50,419 nt of DNA from positions 32,276 to 82,694 of the forward strand of contig NZ_JH650765.1 of the NCBI RefSeq assembly GCF_000259195.1, given 5' to 3'. Shown here one piece after another: positions 36,863-44,709 of the stretch. How positions within the stretch are numbered: position 1 is the first letter of the stretch; each line of letters opens with the position of its first letter. A program made the position numbers and the translations under genes. The stretch comes from Pseudomonas donghuensis (GTDB taxonomy: Bacteria; Pseudomonadota; Gammaproteobacteria; Pseudomonadales; Pseudomonadaceae). Under the pieces are notes generated by a model, which saw only the letters and a list, made by a program, of their open reading frames with translations, made no database searches and was not told the DNA's origin.

Positions 36863-38551
36863 TCAGGCTATATCCCGAAGCTCCCTGCGCAAAATCTTGC
36901 CCACCGCCGTCATCGGCAACGACTCCCTCAATACAATGTGCTTGGGCACCTTGTAGCCCGTGAAATTGGCCTTGCAATAAGCCTTCAGCTCTTCAAGGGT
37001 CACCCCGCCCTCGCGCGGTACCACGAACAGCTTCACCGCCTCGCCCGAACGCTCGTCAGGAACGCCGATCACCGCGCAACTGGCCACCTGCGGATGGCCC
37101 ATCACCACCTCTTCGATCTCGTTCGGATACACGTTGAAACCCGAGACAATGATCATGTCCTTCTTGCGGTCAACGATGCGGGTAAAGCCATCCGGGTCGA
37201 TCACTGCAATGTCGCCGGTCTTGAACCAGCCTTCGCTGTCCAGCGCCTCGGCGGTCGCCTCAGGGTGCTGCCAGTAGCCTTTCATGACTTGCGGGCCCTT
37301 GATGCACAACTCGCCGCGCTCGCCAAAGGGTTGCTCGACGCCCTCGTCGTCAATGACCTTGAACGCCGTGCCCGGCACCGGAATGCCCACGGTCCCCAGG
37401 CGCGCCAGCTGGCCATAAGGGTTGGTACTGGCGACCGGCGAGGTCTCGGTCAGGCCGTAGCCTTCGACAATGCGGCAACCGGTGATGCTCTCCCAACGCT
37501 CGGCGGTGGCGCTGACCAGTGCGGTACCACCGGAGTTGGTGACTTTCAGCGCCGAGAAGTCGAGGTTCTTGAACTCGGGGTGGTTCATCAGTGCCACGAA
37601 CAGGGTGTTGAGCCCCAGCAGCGCAGAAAACTTCCACTTCTTCAGTTCCTTGATAAAGCCAGGAATGTCCCGCGGATTGGTAATCAGCACGTTGTGGTTA
37701 CCGGTCACCATCATGCACATGCAGTTCGCGGTGAAGGCATAGATATGGTAGAGCGGCAGCGGTGCAATCATCACCTCCTGCCCTTCCTTGATCAGGCGCT
37801 GGCCATCGGGCCCATGCTGGGAGAAACACGCCAGCACCTGGAGCATGTTGGCCACCAGATTGCCGTGGCTCAGCATCGCGCCCTTGGCCAGGCCCGTGGT
37901 GCCACCGGTGTACTGCAGCACGGCGATGTCGTCCAGGCTCTGCGCCACCGGCTTGAGCGACTGGCCCTGGCCCTGGGCCAGGGCGCTCTTGAACGGCACT
38001 GCCTGGGGCAGACGGTAGTCAGGGACCATCTTCTTGACCTTGCTGACGATGGTATTGACCAACCAGCCTTTGGCCGTCGGCAGCATGTCGCCCATCTTCG
38101 CTTCGATGAGAAACTCGATGCCGGTGTCGGGCAGCACTTCCTGCACCAGCTTGCCGAACATGTTCAGGTACACCAGGGCCCGCGCGCCGGAATCCTTGAA
38201 CTGGTGGCGCATTTCGCGGGCGGTATACAGCGGGTTGGTATTGACCACGATCAGCCCGGCGCGCAAGGCGCCGAACACGGCGATGGGGTACTGCAGCACG
38301 TTGGGCATCTGTACCGCGATGCGGTCGCCCGGCACCAGGTCGGTGTGCTGCTGCAGGTAAGCGGCAAAGGCCGCAGAATAGCGTTCGAGCTCAGCGTAGC
38401 TCAGGGTTACCCCGAGGTTGCTGAACGCCGGACGGTCAGCGAACTTCTTGCAGGAGCGTTCGAAGACTTCGACCACGGATTTGTAAGCATTTACGTCAAT
38501 TTGCGAAGGAACGCCTGCCGGGCGCTTGTCATTCCAGAAATCAGCTTGCAT
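36863..38551 (-). CDS. fadD2: Long-chain fatty acyl-CoA ligase FadD2
   Basis: A 562-aa ANL-superfamily acyl-CoA ligase, paralogous to FadD1. The same motifs are present: YTGGTTGLAKGAML, YGLTETSPVA and SGFNVYPNEIEEVV, ending ILRREL. Starts MQADFWNDKRPAG with GAGG upstream. In P. aeruginosa FadD1 and FadD2 have different chain-length and substrate preferences. A REP pair separates the copies, so each probably has its own promoter. Confidence 0.94.
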   Translation of the reverse strand: MQADFWNDKRPAGVPSQIDVNAYKSVVEVFERSCKKFADRPAFSNLGVTLSYAELERYSAAFAAYLQQHTDLVPGDRIAVQMPNVLQYPIAVFGALRAGLIVVNTNPLYTAREMRHQFKDSGARALVYLNMFGKLVQEVLPDTGIEFLIEAKMGDMLPTAKGWLVNTIVSKVKKMVPDYRLPQAVPFKSALAQGQGQSLKPVAQSLDDIAVLQYTGGTTGLAKGAMLSHGNLVANMLQVLACFSQHGPDGQRLIKEGQEVMIAPLPLYHIYAFTANCMCMMVTGNHNVLITNPRDIPGFIKELKKWKFSALLGLNTLFVALMNHPEFKNLDFSALKVTNSGGTALVSATAERWESITGCRIVEGYGLTETSPVASTNPYGQLARLGTVGIPVPGTAFKVIDDEGVEQPFGERGELCIKGPQVMKGYWQHPEATAEALDSEGWFKTGDIAVIDPDGFTRIVDRKKDMIIVSGFNVYPNEIEEVVMGHPQVASCAVIGVPDERSGEAVKLFVVPREGGVTLEELKAYCKANFTGYKVPKHIVLRESLPMTAVGKILRRELRDIA

Positions 38552-38759
38552 TTATTCTTGTCCTCATACCTGAGCCGTTCCGGCCCCCTTGCCTGCTTGG
38601 CGAAGAAGGTGCTCTGCCGACGTTAGCAGGTATGTCGCAGGTGGCAAATACGCCAAGCGCTGTCATTAACATTGTGAATCTTATTGCTGAGGACCCTGCG
38701 ATTGTTCGCCTGGGTTATACACTGAGCTGATTCTCCGACTTGTGTGACAAGGACTCGCC

Positions 38760-39704
38760 ATGCACCACGACGCGTTCTGGCTTGCGGCCAGCGATCACTG
38801 CAGCCTCTACGTTTACCAATGGCTGCCGGACACGCCGATCAAAGCGGTGGTGTTGCTCGCCCATGGCATGGCCGAGCATGCCGGGCGCTATCAACGCCTG
38901 GGCGAAGCCCTGACCAACGCCGGCTATGCCCTGCTCGCCCACGACCAGCGTGGCCACGGACGCACCGCCGAACTTGGCACTTTAGGCCTGTTCGCCCGAC
39001 ACAATGGCTGGAACAGCGTGATCAATGACCTGGGCCTGCTCAGCCAGCACATCGGTCAACAGTTTCCGGGCACGCCGGTATTCCTGTTCGGCCACAGCAT
39101 GGGCAGCTATATCGCCCAGGCCTACCTGATGCACCATGGCGCCAGCCTGCAGGGCGCGATTCTCAGCGGCTCGAACTTCCAGCCCCCGGCCCTGTACCGC
39201 ACCGCGTGCCTGATCGCCCGCTTCGAAGCCTGGCGCCAGGGCCCGCTGGGGCACAGCGCGCTGATCGAATGGCTGTCGTTCGGCTCGTTCAACAAAGCCT
39301 TCAAGCCCAACCGCACGGCCTTCGACTGGCTCAGCCGCGACAACGCCGAAGTCGACAAGTATGCTGCCGACCCGTTGTGCGGCTTTCGCTGCAGCAACCG
39401 TTTGTGGATCGACCTGCTGATGGGCCTGGAACAAATCAGCCAGCCCCGCAACCTGGCGCAGATCGATCCGAACCTGCCGATCCTGGTAATGGGCGGCGAA
39501 TGTGATCCGGTCAGTGCCGGCAAGCGTCTCAAGGATCTGGCCGGTGCCTTGCGCCTGGCCGGCAATCAGCACGTACAGTTGCAGCTCTACCCCCAGGCGC
39601 GGCATGAGCTGCTCAACGAAACCAACCGTGACGAGGTCACGGCCGCGATCATCGACTGGCTGCAGCAGGCGCTGACCATTGCTCGCCCCGCCCGCAGCGA
39701 ATGA
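38760..39704 (+). CDS. Alpha/beta hydrolase, probable lysophospholipase/monoacylglycerol lipase
   Basis: A 314-aa serine hydrolase of the Hydrolase_4 (YtpA/MGL-like) family: HGMAEHAGRY near residue 39, nucleophile GHSMGSYI at about residue 110, acid in MGGECDPVS and His in QARHELLNE. In P. aeruginosa and P. putida the same gene is between fadD2 and phaJ1, which suggests release of fatty acids for the neighbouring ligases. It is divergent from fadD2 and starts 36 bases before phaJ1, so it is likely co-transcribed with phaJ1. Confidence 0.85.
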   Translation: MHHDAFWLAASDHCSLYVYQWLPDTPIKAVVLLAHGMAEHAGRYQRLGEALTNAGYALLAHDQRGHGRTAELGTLGLFARHNGWNSVINDLGLLSQHIGQQFPGTPVFLFGHSMGSYIAQAYLMHHGASLQGAILSGSNFQPPALYRTACLIARFEAWRQGPLGHSALIEWLSFGSFNKAFKPNRTAFDWLSRDNAEVDKYAADPLCGFRCSNRLWIDLLMGLEQISQPRNLAQIDPNLPILVMGGECDPVSAGKRLKDLAGALRLAGNQHVQLQLYPQARHELLNETNRDEVTAAIIDWLQQALTIARPARSE

Positions 39705-39739
39705 CCGGCCGGCCGCCACGATAGAAGGAAAAACAAGTG

Positions 39740-40210
39740 ATGACCCAGGTCACCAACACGCCGTACGAAGCCCTTGAAGTCGGCCAGACCGCCAGCTTCA
39801 GCAAGACTGTCGAAGAACGTGACATTCAGCTGTTTGCTGCGATGTCCGGTGACCACAACCCGGTGCACCTGGATGCCGAGTTCGCCGCCAAGAGCATGTT
39901 CAAGGAGCGTATCGCCCACGGCATGTTCAGTGGCGCGCTGATCAGCGCCGCGGTGGCCTGCGAGTTGCCTGGCCCTGGCACCATCTACCTGGGCCAGACC
40001 ATGAGCTTCCAGAAACCGGTCAAGTTCGGTGACACCCTGACCGTGCGCCTGGAAATCCTCGAGAAACTGCCGAAGTTCAAGGTGCGCATCGCCACGCGCG
40101 TGTTCAATCAGAACGACGAGCTGGTAGTCGACGGCGAGGCCGAGATTCTCGCCCCGCGCAAGCAGCAGACCGTCGACCTGGTCAGCCCGCCACCCATCAC
40201 CATCGGCTGA
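39740..40210 (+). CDS. phaJ1: R-specific enoyl-CoA hydratase PhaJ1 (MaoC)
   Basis: A 156-aa hot-dog fold enzyme that hydrates trans-2-enoyl-CoA to (R)-3-hydroxyacyl-CoA, linking beta-oxidation to medium-chain polyhydroxyalkanoate synthesis. The MaoC motif FAAMSGDHNPVHLD is present, with catalytic Asp38 and His43. The ATG at 39740 gives the PhaJ1 length of 156 aa; an in-frame GTG at 39737 precedes it. The assignment to PhaJ1 rests on length and on the fadD2/lipase context. It converges on the ECF42 gene with only 3 bases between the stops. Confidence 0.87.
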   Translation: MTQVTNTPYEALEVGQTASFSKTVEERDIQLFAAMSGDHNPVHLDAEFAAKSMFKERIAHGMFSGALISAAVACELPGPGTIYLGQTMSFQKPVKFGDTLTVRLEILEKLPKFKVRIATRVFNQNDELVVDGEAEILAPRKQQTVDLVSPPPITIG

Positions 40211-40213
40211 GCC

Positions 40214-41449
40214 TCACAGCTCGCGCAGACGGCGCTCGATAAAGCGCCGCTCGGGGCCCTGGCGGGTCAGTTCAAGGGCGCTGCGATAGGCCTCGCGGGC
40301 TTGATCCAGCCGGCCTAGCTGGCGGCACAGTTCGGCGCGGGCCGAATGGGCCAGGTGATAGTCCTGCAACTGCCCACGAGCCAGAATCGCCTCCACCGCC
40401 GCCAATCCCGCCTGGGCACCATCGCGCCGGGCCAGGGCGGCCGCGCGGTTGAGCTCGACCACCGGCGACGGCCAGTGCTGCAGCAGCACATCGTACAGAC
40501 CGACGATCTCATGCCAATCGGTTTGCTCGGCACTGTCCGCCTGCGCATGCACGGCGGCAATCGCTGCCTGCAAGCTATAGACGCCGAACTGCTGACTGCG
40601 CAGGGCCTGCTGCACCAGTTGGCAGCCTTCGGCAATCAGCTCGCGGTTCCACAGGCTGCGGTCCTGTTCATCGAGCACAACAAGCTCGCCCTGGGCATCG
40701 CTGCGCGCTTGCTGCCGCGAGGCCTGCAACAGCATCAGCGCCAGCAGGCCGAGCACCTCCGGATCGGGTAGCAATTGCTGGAGCAAACGCCCCAGGCGGA
40801 TGGCTTCATCGCTCAAGTCATGGCGCATCAGGCTCTCCCCCGAAGACGCCGAATAGCCTTCGTTGAACACCAGGTAGATCACCCGCAGCACGCTATCAAG
40901 CCGCTCCGGCAGTTCGGCCAGCGACGGCACCTGATAGGGAATCCGCGCATCGCGGATCTTGGCCTTGGCGCGGACAATACGCTGGGCGATGGTCGCCGGG
41001 CTCTGCAAAAACGCGCGGGCGATTTCTTCGGTGGTCAGGTCGCAGACTTCGCGCAGGGTCAGCGGTACCTGGGCATCGGCGGCCAGCGCCGGGTGGCAAC
41101 AGGTGAAGATCAGGCGCAGACGGTCATCCTCCAGCTCTTGGTCATTCACCTGAACCTCCTCGAGCGACGCCAGCGCCTGCATCAACTGCGCCTGAGAACG
41201 GTCGAAACGCGCCCGCCGGCGCAGGCTATCGATTGCCTTGAAGCGCCCGGTGGACACCAGCCAGGCCCTGGGGCGTGCCGGAATGCCGTCGCGCTGCCAA
41301 CGCTCGACAGCGATGAAGAACGCCTCATGCATGGCCTCTTCGGCGAGGTCGAAGTCGCCGAGCAGGCGAATCAGCGTCGCCAGGATACGCCGCGATTCCT
41401 GCCGGTAAACGGCCTCCAGTTGCGCCCGTACCTGTGCCAGCGCGGCCAT
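40214..41449 (-). CDS. ECF42-type sigma factor with TPR-like C-terminal extension
   Basis: A 411-aa ECF sigma factor. Sigma regions 2 and 4 occupy about residues 1-180 (DLAEEAMHEAFFIAVERW and LTTEEIARAFLQSPATIAQR), followed by a ~220-aa helical C-terminal domain (YSLQAAIAAVHAQADSAEQT, VVELNRAAALARRDGAQAGL) typical of group ECF42. There is no anti-sigma gene; in this group the extension itself is required for activity. It is the last gene of an operon with SnoaL-like, DGPF and SRPBCC genes and shares a base with the SRPBCC stop (TGATG), so it is translationally coupled. Confidence 0.88.
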   Translation of the reverse strand: MAALAQVRAQLEAVYRQESRRILATLIRLLGDFDLAEEAMHEAFFIAVERWQRDGIPARPRAWLVSTGRFKAIDSLRRRARFDRSQAQLMQALASLEEVQVNDQELEDDRLRLIFTCCHPALAADAQVPLTLREVCDLTTEEIARAFLQSPATIAQRIVRAKAKIRDARIPYQVPSLAELPERLDSVLRVIYLVFNEGYSASSGESLMRHDLSDEAIRLGRLLQQLLPDPEVLGLLALMLLQASRQQARSDAQGELVVLDEQDRSLWNRELIAEGCQLVQQALRSQQFGVYSLQAAIAAVHAQADSAEQTDWHEIVGLYDVLLQHWPSPVVELNRAAALARRDGAQAGLAAVEAILARGQLQDYHLAHSARAELCRQLGRLDQAREAYRSALELTRQGPERRFIERRLREL

Positions 41450-41940
41450 CAGTCGGGCATCTGCGTGGTCACCACCGCCACCAGGCGATCCAGGCTCTCA
41501 CCCCAGCCACGGTGAAAACCCATCTCTTCATGGGCCTGGCAATCGGCAGCACTCCAGTGCCAGGCGCGGGCGGTGTATTGGGTCTTGCCATGGACGTCGT
41601 CGAAGGTCACCACCGCCGTCATGAAGGCTTTGTTCGAAGGCACCCAGCCTGGGCCAAAGGCATCGGTGAAGACGATCCGCGCTGGCGGCACGATCTCCAG
41701 AAACACCCCCTGATTCGGGTACTCGCTGCCGTCGGGGGCACGCATCACCGTACGAAACAAGCCGCCCACCCACAACTGCATCTCACATTCCGGTGTGGTC
41801 ATGCCGTTGGGGCCCCACCATTGGGCAAGCAGTTGCGGCTCGGTCCAGGCCCGATACACCTTGCTCCGCGGCGCGTCGATCAGGCGTGTCAATGACAGCT
41901 CGTGCTGCGCCTTGGGCTGCTCGGGGGGTAGAAGGCTCAT
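41449..41940 (-). CDS. SRPBCC (AHSA1-like) domain protein
   Basis: A 163-aa START/AHSA1-fold protein: LTRLIDAPRSKVYRAWTEPQ and LLAQWWGPNGM are typical of the family, with a hydrophobic ligand cavity expected. A ribosome site AAGGAG lies nine bases before the ATG at 41940. Its stop overlaps the ECF42 start. Role in the operon unknown; lipid or small-molecule binding is inferred from the fold. Confidence 0.85.
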   Translation of the reverse strand: MSLLPPEQPKAQHELSLTRLIDAPRSKVYRAWTEPQLLAQWWGPNGMTTPECEMQLWVGGLFRTVMRAPDGSEYPNQGVFLEIVPPARIVFTDAFGPGWVPSNKAFMTAVVTFDDVHGKTQYTARAWHWSAADCQAHEEMGFHRGWGESLDRLVAVVTTQMPD

Positions 41941-41959
41941 GGTGTTGTTCTCCTTCGCT

Positions 41960-42304
41960 TCAGGGTTGCAACTCTCGGATCGGCCGCACCTCGACACTGC
42001 CGACCCGCGCAGCGGGAATGCCCTTGGCAATGTTCAAGGCCTCGTTCAAGTCTCGCGCATCGACCAGATAGAAGCCGGCCAACTGCTCCTTGGTTTCGGC
42101 AAAGGGGCCGTCGGTCAGGCTCATCTGCCCGCCGCGCACGCGCACGGTAGTCGCGGTCTGCACCGGCTTGAGCGCCTCGGCGGCAAGCATGCGACCACTG
42201 CCCTGGATCGATTCGGCGTAGGCCATGCACTCGGCGTCGGCCGGGCTGTCGGGCAGGCTGTGCAGCAGACTTTCATCACAGTAGACCAGGCACAGGTATT
42301 TCAT
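41960..42304 (-). CDS. DGPF-domain (YCII-related) protein
   Basis: A 114-aa protein starting MKYLCLVYCDESLLHSLPD with the name-giving DGPF in MSLTDGPFAETKEQLAGFYL. YCII-related proteins are small ferredoxin-fold proteins with unknown chemistry. DGPF genes are the known genomic partners and targets of ECF42 sigma factors. Start chosen at 42304; the frame continues upstream to 42346 without support. It is 19 bases before the SRPBCC gene. Confidence 0.88.
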   Translation of the reverse strand: MKYLCLVYCDESLLHSLPDSPADAECMAYAESIQGSGRMLAAEALKPVQTATTVRVRGGQMSLTDGPFAETKEQLAGFYLVDARDLNEALNIAKGIPAARVGSVEVRPIRELQP

Positions 42305-42390
42305 CGTCGTCTCCACAGCTGGGGATACTATGGCGGCAGATCGCACCGCCTTAGAAAGCGCGATTCGGCATAACTCTCGGGTTTTTCAGC

Positions 42391-42825
42391 TCAAGGCTTG
42401 AGCGAGAACAGCGCGGCACCGGACTCCATGTCGAACGGTGCCGACCAGTGCTCATGAATGACCTTCCATTGCCCGCCGATGCGCTGGTAGCCGACGGTAA
42501 CCCGCATGTAGCAGCTTTGATCCTCACCGCCTTCGCTGTTGGCCGGGCCACAACGGTTGAGCCAATGCGCCAGTGCCAGCTCCGGGGTAGCCTGGATCTG
42601 CAATTGCTCGACCTCGAAGACCATCTCGCCCGGGCAATGCTCCATACAGGCCTGCCAGTGGGCGCGGTAGGCAGCCTTGCCCTTGAACTGCAGTGCCTTG
42701 ACCGCATCGAAGGCACGGATGTCATCGGCGTAAGGGGCGGTGATGGCCTCGATGTCACGGGCGCGAACAGCCGGAATCCACTGTTCGATGAGTTGGCGGA
42801 TTTCGTTCTCGGCGGCACTGTTCAT
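42391..42825 (-). CDS. SnoaL-like / NTF2-fold protein of the ECF42 operon
   Basis: A 144-aa NTF2/ketosteroid-isomerase fold protein: EIRQLIEQWIPAVRARDIEA at the start, YADDIRAFDAVKALQFKGK and a C-terminal WKVIHEHWSAPFDMES. The ATG at 42825 has AGAGGA nine bases upstream. It is the first gene of the operon, 54 bases downstream of the ECF42-type promoter. An enzymatic role (hydratase, isomerase or binding) is unassigned. Confidence 0.85.
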   Translation of the reverse strand: MNSAAENEIRQLIEQWIPAVRARDIEAITAPYADDIRAFDAVKALQFKGKAAYRAHWQACMEHCPGEMVFEVEQLQIQATPELALAHWLNRCGPANSEGGEDQSCYMRVTVGYQRIGGQWKVIHEHWSAPFDMESGAALFSLKP

Positions 42826-42878
42826 GGTCGTGTCCTCTGCGCGATCAGGCGCCGAACCATTCGGCGCGTTCACAGATG

Positions 42879-42905
42879 GTCGAATGGCAGCGGCTGAAAT
42901 CGACA
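42879..42905 (-). promoter_or_regulatory. ECF42-type promoter of the DGPF operon
   Basis: Minus strand TGTCGA (42905-42900), 17 bases, CGAC (42882-42879). This equals the reported ECF42 consensus, TGTCGA at -35 and CGAC/CGTC at -10, recalled from the literature. It is 54 bases before the SnoaL-like start and implies self-activation by the sigma gene at the end of the same operon. Confidence 0.7.
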
Positions 42906-42943
42906 GACAGGGAAAATGGTTGTTCACGGAATCCTGGGGCTAT

Positions 42944-43456
42944 GATTCTTGGGTTGGGATGTTGCAGGCTGCGGGCTTATCCATTTTGTGTGGCGCTGCT
43001 GCCGGCCCCTTCCGCCTTTACGGCGGCGCCTTGAACTACGCGCATCAAGATCAAGCAAGTCGGTGCTCGCTTTGCCAGCGAGCTTGTCCCGCTCCGGCGT
43101 CAGCTTGGCTGCGCCATAATCTGATTTCGCAGATACGCCAGTGCAGGCGCCGCCCGTAACTTCGCGACTTCAGGAGGCTGAGCGTAGGTGTCTGGAGGGG
43201 GCTGGTGCGCAGCACCCTTCGGCCCAAGCCGAAGTCGCGAGACGTAGACTTGGCGTAGCAAGTCGTAGGCCGCGATGCCCCTGGAAGGCACCGAAGCGAA
43301 GGAACCCGGAGCGAAGCGTAGGGCCGTATGCAGGAGCGAGCGGTTTTGGTTCCTTTTGCCAAGAACAAAAGGGACCCGCCGTAAGGGCGGAAGGGGCCGG
43401 CAGCAGCGCCACAGCGAATGGATTAGCTCACAGCCTCAAAAACCAACCCAAGGATC
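42944..43456. repeat. 513-bp non-coding element with ~80-bp inverted-repeat ends
   Basis: The left end (42944-43026) and right end (43376-43456) are imperfect inverted repeats; their inner parts share TGTGGCGCTGCTGCCGGCCC and CTTCCGCC(T/C)TTACGGCGG. The ~350-bp centre has smaller palindromes, including GGTTCCTTTTG/CAAAAGGGACC (43348-43376) and GGCTTGGGCC. No gene in it has a ribosome site or coding pattern; ORFs seen on both strands look like shadows. It fills most of the 654-base gap between the ECF42 operon and the acetyltransferase. From memory similar units recur in other Pseudomonas genomes; not checkable here. Confidence 0.7.
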
Positions 43457-43479
43457 GCATCCGCGAAGCCCCCTAAAGA

Positions 43480-43929
43480 TCAGCCCTTGGCCAAAGGCTT
43501 GAGAAAGTACACCACCCGCTCAGTTTCACTAAAGCCCAATGCCGCATGCATCGCGTGACTGCTGTGGTTGTCCAGGGCAGCATCCGAGGCCAGCTCGCTG
43601 CAACCCAGGCTGGCGCCCCACTGCTCAACCGCCGCAATCAGGTGCCCGGCAACACCCTGGCCCCGAGCCTGGGGCGCGACGAACACGCCTTCGAGAAAGG
43701 CCACCGGCGAACTGTTGCTGCCATTGACGTAATCACTGCGGATCGAGGCTTCGGCAAAACCCAAAGCGCGCCCGGCGCGGTCACGGGCCAGAAAGGCCAC
43801 CAGGCGCTGGGGCTGCTCGATGATTTCGCGCACTGACTGGCGGTGTTCCTCCAGCGGGCACTGGGGCCACAGCGCCTGGCGCAGCACAAGCCAATCGTCT
43901 TGCTGTACATCGGTGCAGGTTTCGATCAT
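43480..43929 (-). CDS. GNAT acetyltransferase resembling AAC(6')-type
   Basis: A 149-aa GNAT protein. The pattern DWLVLRQALWPQCPLEEHRQ, then FAEASIRSDYVNGSNSSPVA, FLEGVFVAPQARGQGVAGHL (acetyl-CoA loop) and LGFSETERVVYFLKPL follows the aminoglycoside 6'-N-acetyltransferase subclass closely. Chromosomal copies can give low-level resistance or act on other amines. The start overlaps the stop of the GyrI-like gene (ATGA), so the two are coupled. Substrate cannot be proven from sequence. Confidence 0.82.
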   Translation of the reverse strand: MIETCTDVQQDDWLVLRQALWPQCPLEEHRQSVREIIEQPQRLVAFLARDRAGRALGFAEASIRSDYVNGSNSSPVAFLEGVFVAPQARGQGVAGHLIAAVEQWGASLGCSELASDAALDNHSSHAMHAALGFSETERVVYFLKPLAKG

Positions 43930-44411
43930 TTGCTTTCCAGAGGCAGCCATATTTCCATCACGCTATTGCGGTCATCGGGGTTGAAGTCCTGGCCATAACG
44001 CTCGAACTCAGGCGCGTTGGCCACGGTTTCGCCGGACACCGGCACCCAGTCCTTCCATATGGCCTGAAAGGTGGCCTTGAGATTGTCGAGGCTGCCGTGG
44101 TGCTCAAACACTGCGTAACGTCGGGCCTTGAGTTCGACATGCTGAAAACCGGCCGGCAGCGAATCGGTGTCCTGCACCCGGACCCCGGCGATATAGTCGA
44201 AATTGCCTTGGCCATCACCGTTGCTGCACACCCCGTAGGTTTCCCCGCCTATCTGCCCGGGAACCCGGCCAATGTGCTGCTCGAAGCGTTGCCACAGGGT
44301 GGGGATTTGCTGGAGGGTGGCCTGGCCATAGCGCTCACCAAGTCCGGCAACCGTGAAGGTACGACCGTCTTCGAAACGCGCGGGTTTGATCGGGGGAGTC
44401 TGCAGAGTCAT
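43926..44411 (-). CDS. GyrI-like/AraC effector-binding domain protein
   Basis: A 161-aa single-domain protein of the GyrI-like small-molecule-binding fold: TFTVAGLGERYGQATLQQIP, GVCSNGDGQGNFDYIAGVRV and the terminal FERYGQDFNPDD with a conserved VMEIWLPLE end. There is no DNA-binding domain. It probably binds a cationic small molecule. The start at 44411 (MTLQTPPIKPARF) is preferred over the extended frame. The downstream acetyltransferase gene overlaps by 4 bases, so the pair may be a binding-and-modification unit. Confidence 0.83.
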   Translation of the reverse strand: MTLQTPPIKPARFEDGRTFTVAGLGERYGQATLQQIPTLWQRFEQHIGRVPGQIGGETYGVCSNGDGQGNFDYIAGVRVQDTDSLPAGFQHVELKARRYAVFEHHGSLDNLKATFQAIWKDWVPVSGETVANAPEFERYGQDFNPDDRNSVMEIWLPLESK

Positions 44412-44519
44412 GTCCTTTGCCTCGTTCGCCAGGGTAATGGGCACAGCGTATCCGTACCCAGCGCTAGGGTAGCGGCAATTACCCATTCTCGGAATCTGCT
44501 CGAGGGCCCGCCCCTGACG

Positions 44520-44543
44520 AAAAGAGCCCCTTGCGGAGCTCTT
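44520..44543 (-). terminator. Rho-independent terminator after the 37-aa gene
   Basis: On the minus strand AGAGCTCC, loop GCAA, GGGGCTCT, then TTTT: an 8-bp stem with one wobble pair, directly after the small basic gene. Confidence 0.75.
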
Positions 44544-44547
44544 GGCA

Positions 44548-44661
44548 TTATTGCGAAAGAAAACTGCCGCCTGAGCGTTTGGCGCGTTTGGCGGCGTGTT
44601 TTTCTTTGGCGGTTTTCAGTGGTTTTTTCTTCGTCGCCTTTTTTGCATCCAGACCTTTCAT
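44548..44661 (-). CDS. Tiny lysine-rich protein (37 aa)
   Basis: MKGLDAKKATKKKPLKTAKE and then KHAAKRAKRSGGSFLSQ: 16 of 37 residues are Lys or Arg. The ATG has a very strong ribosome site (GGAGGAG, five bases before it), and a terminator follows immediately, so this is a small independent gene. A basic disordered protein could bind nucleic acid or ribosomes. I do not recognise a function. Confidence 0.75.
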   Translation of the reverse strand: MKGLDAKKATKKKPLKTAKEKHAAKRAKRSGGSFLSQ

Positions 44662-44709
44662 CGAAGCTCCTCCTGCCTGACGGCACCTGCGCACCGGTGT
44701 CTCGAATCA

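Noticed and set aside
43051..43368. 105-aa open frame inside the inverted-repeat element
   Set aside because: No ribosome site, Arg/Ser/Leu-rich, and covers the palindromic centre; likely a chance ORF of a repeat.
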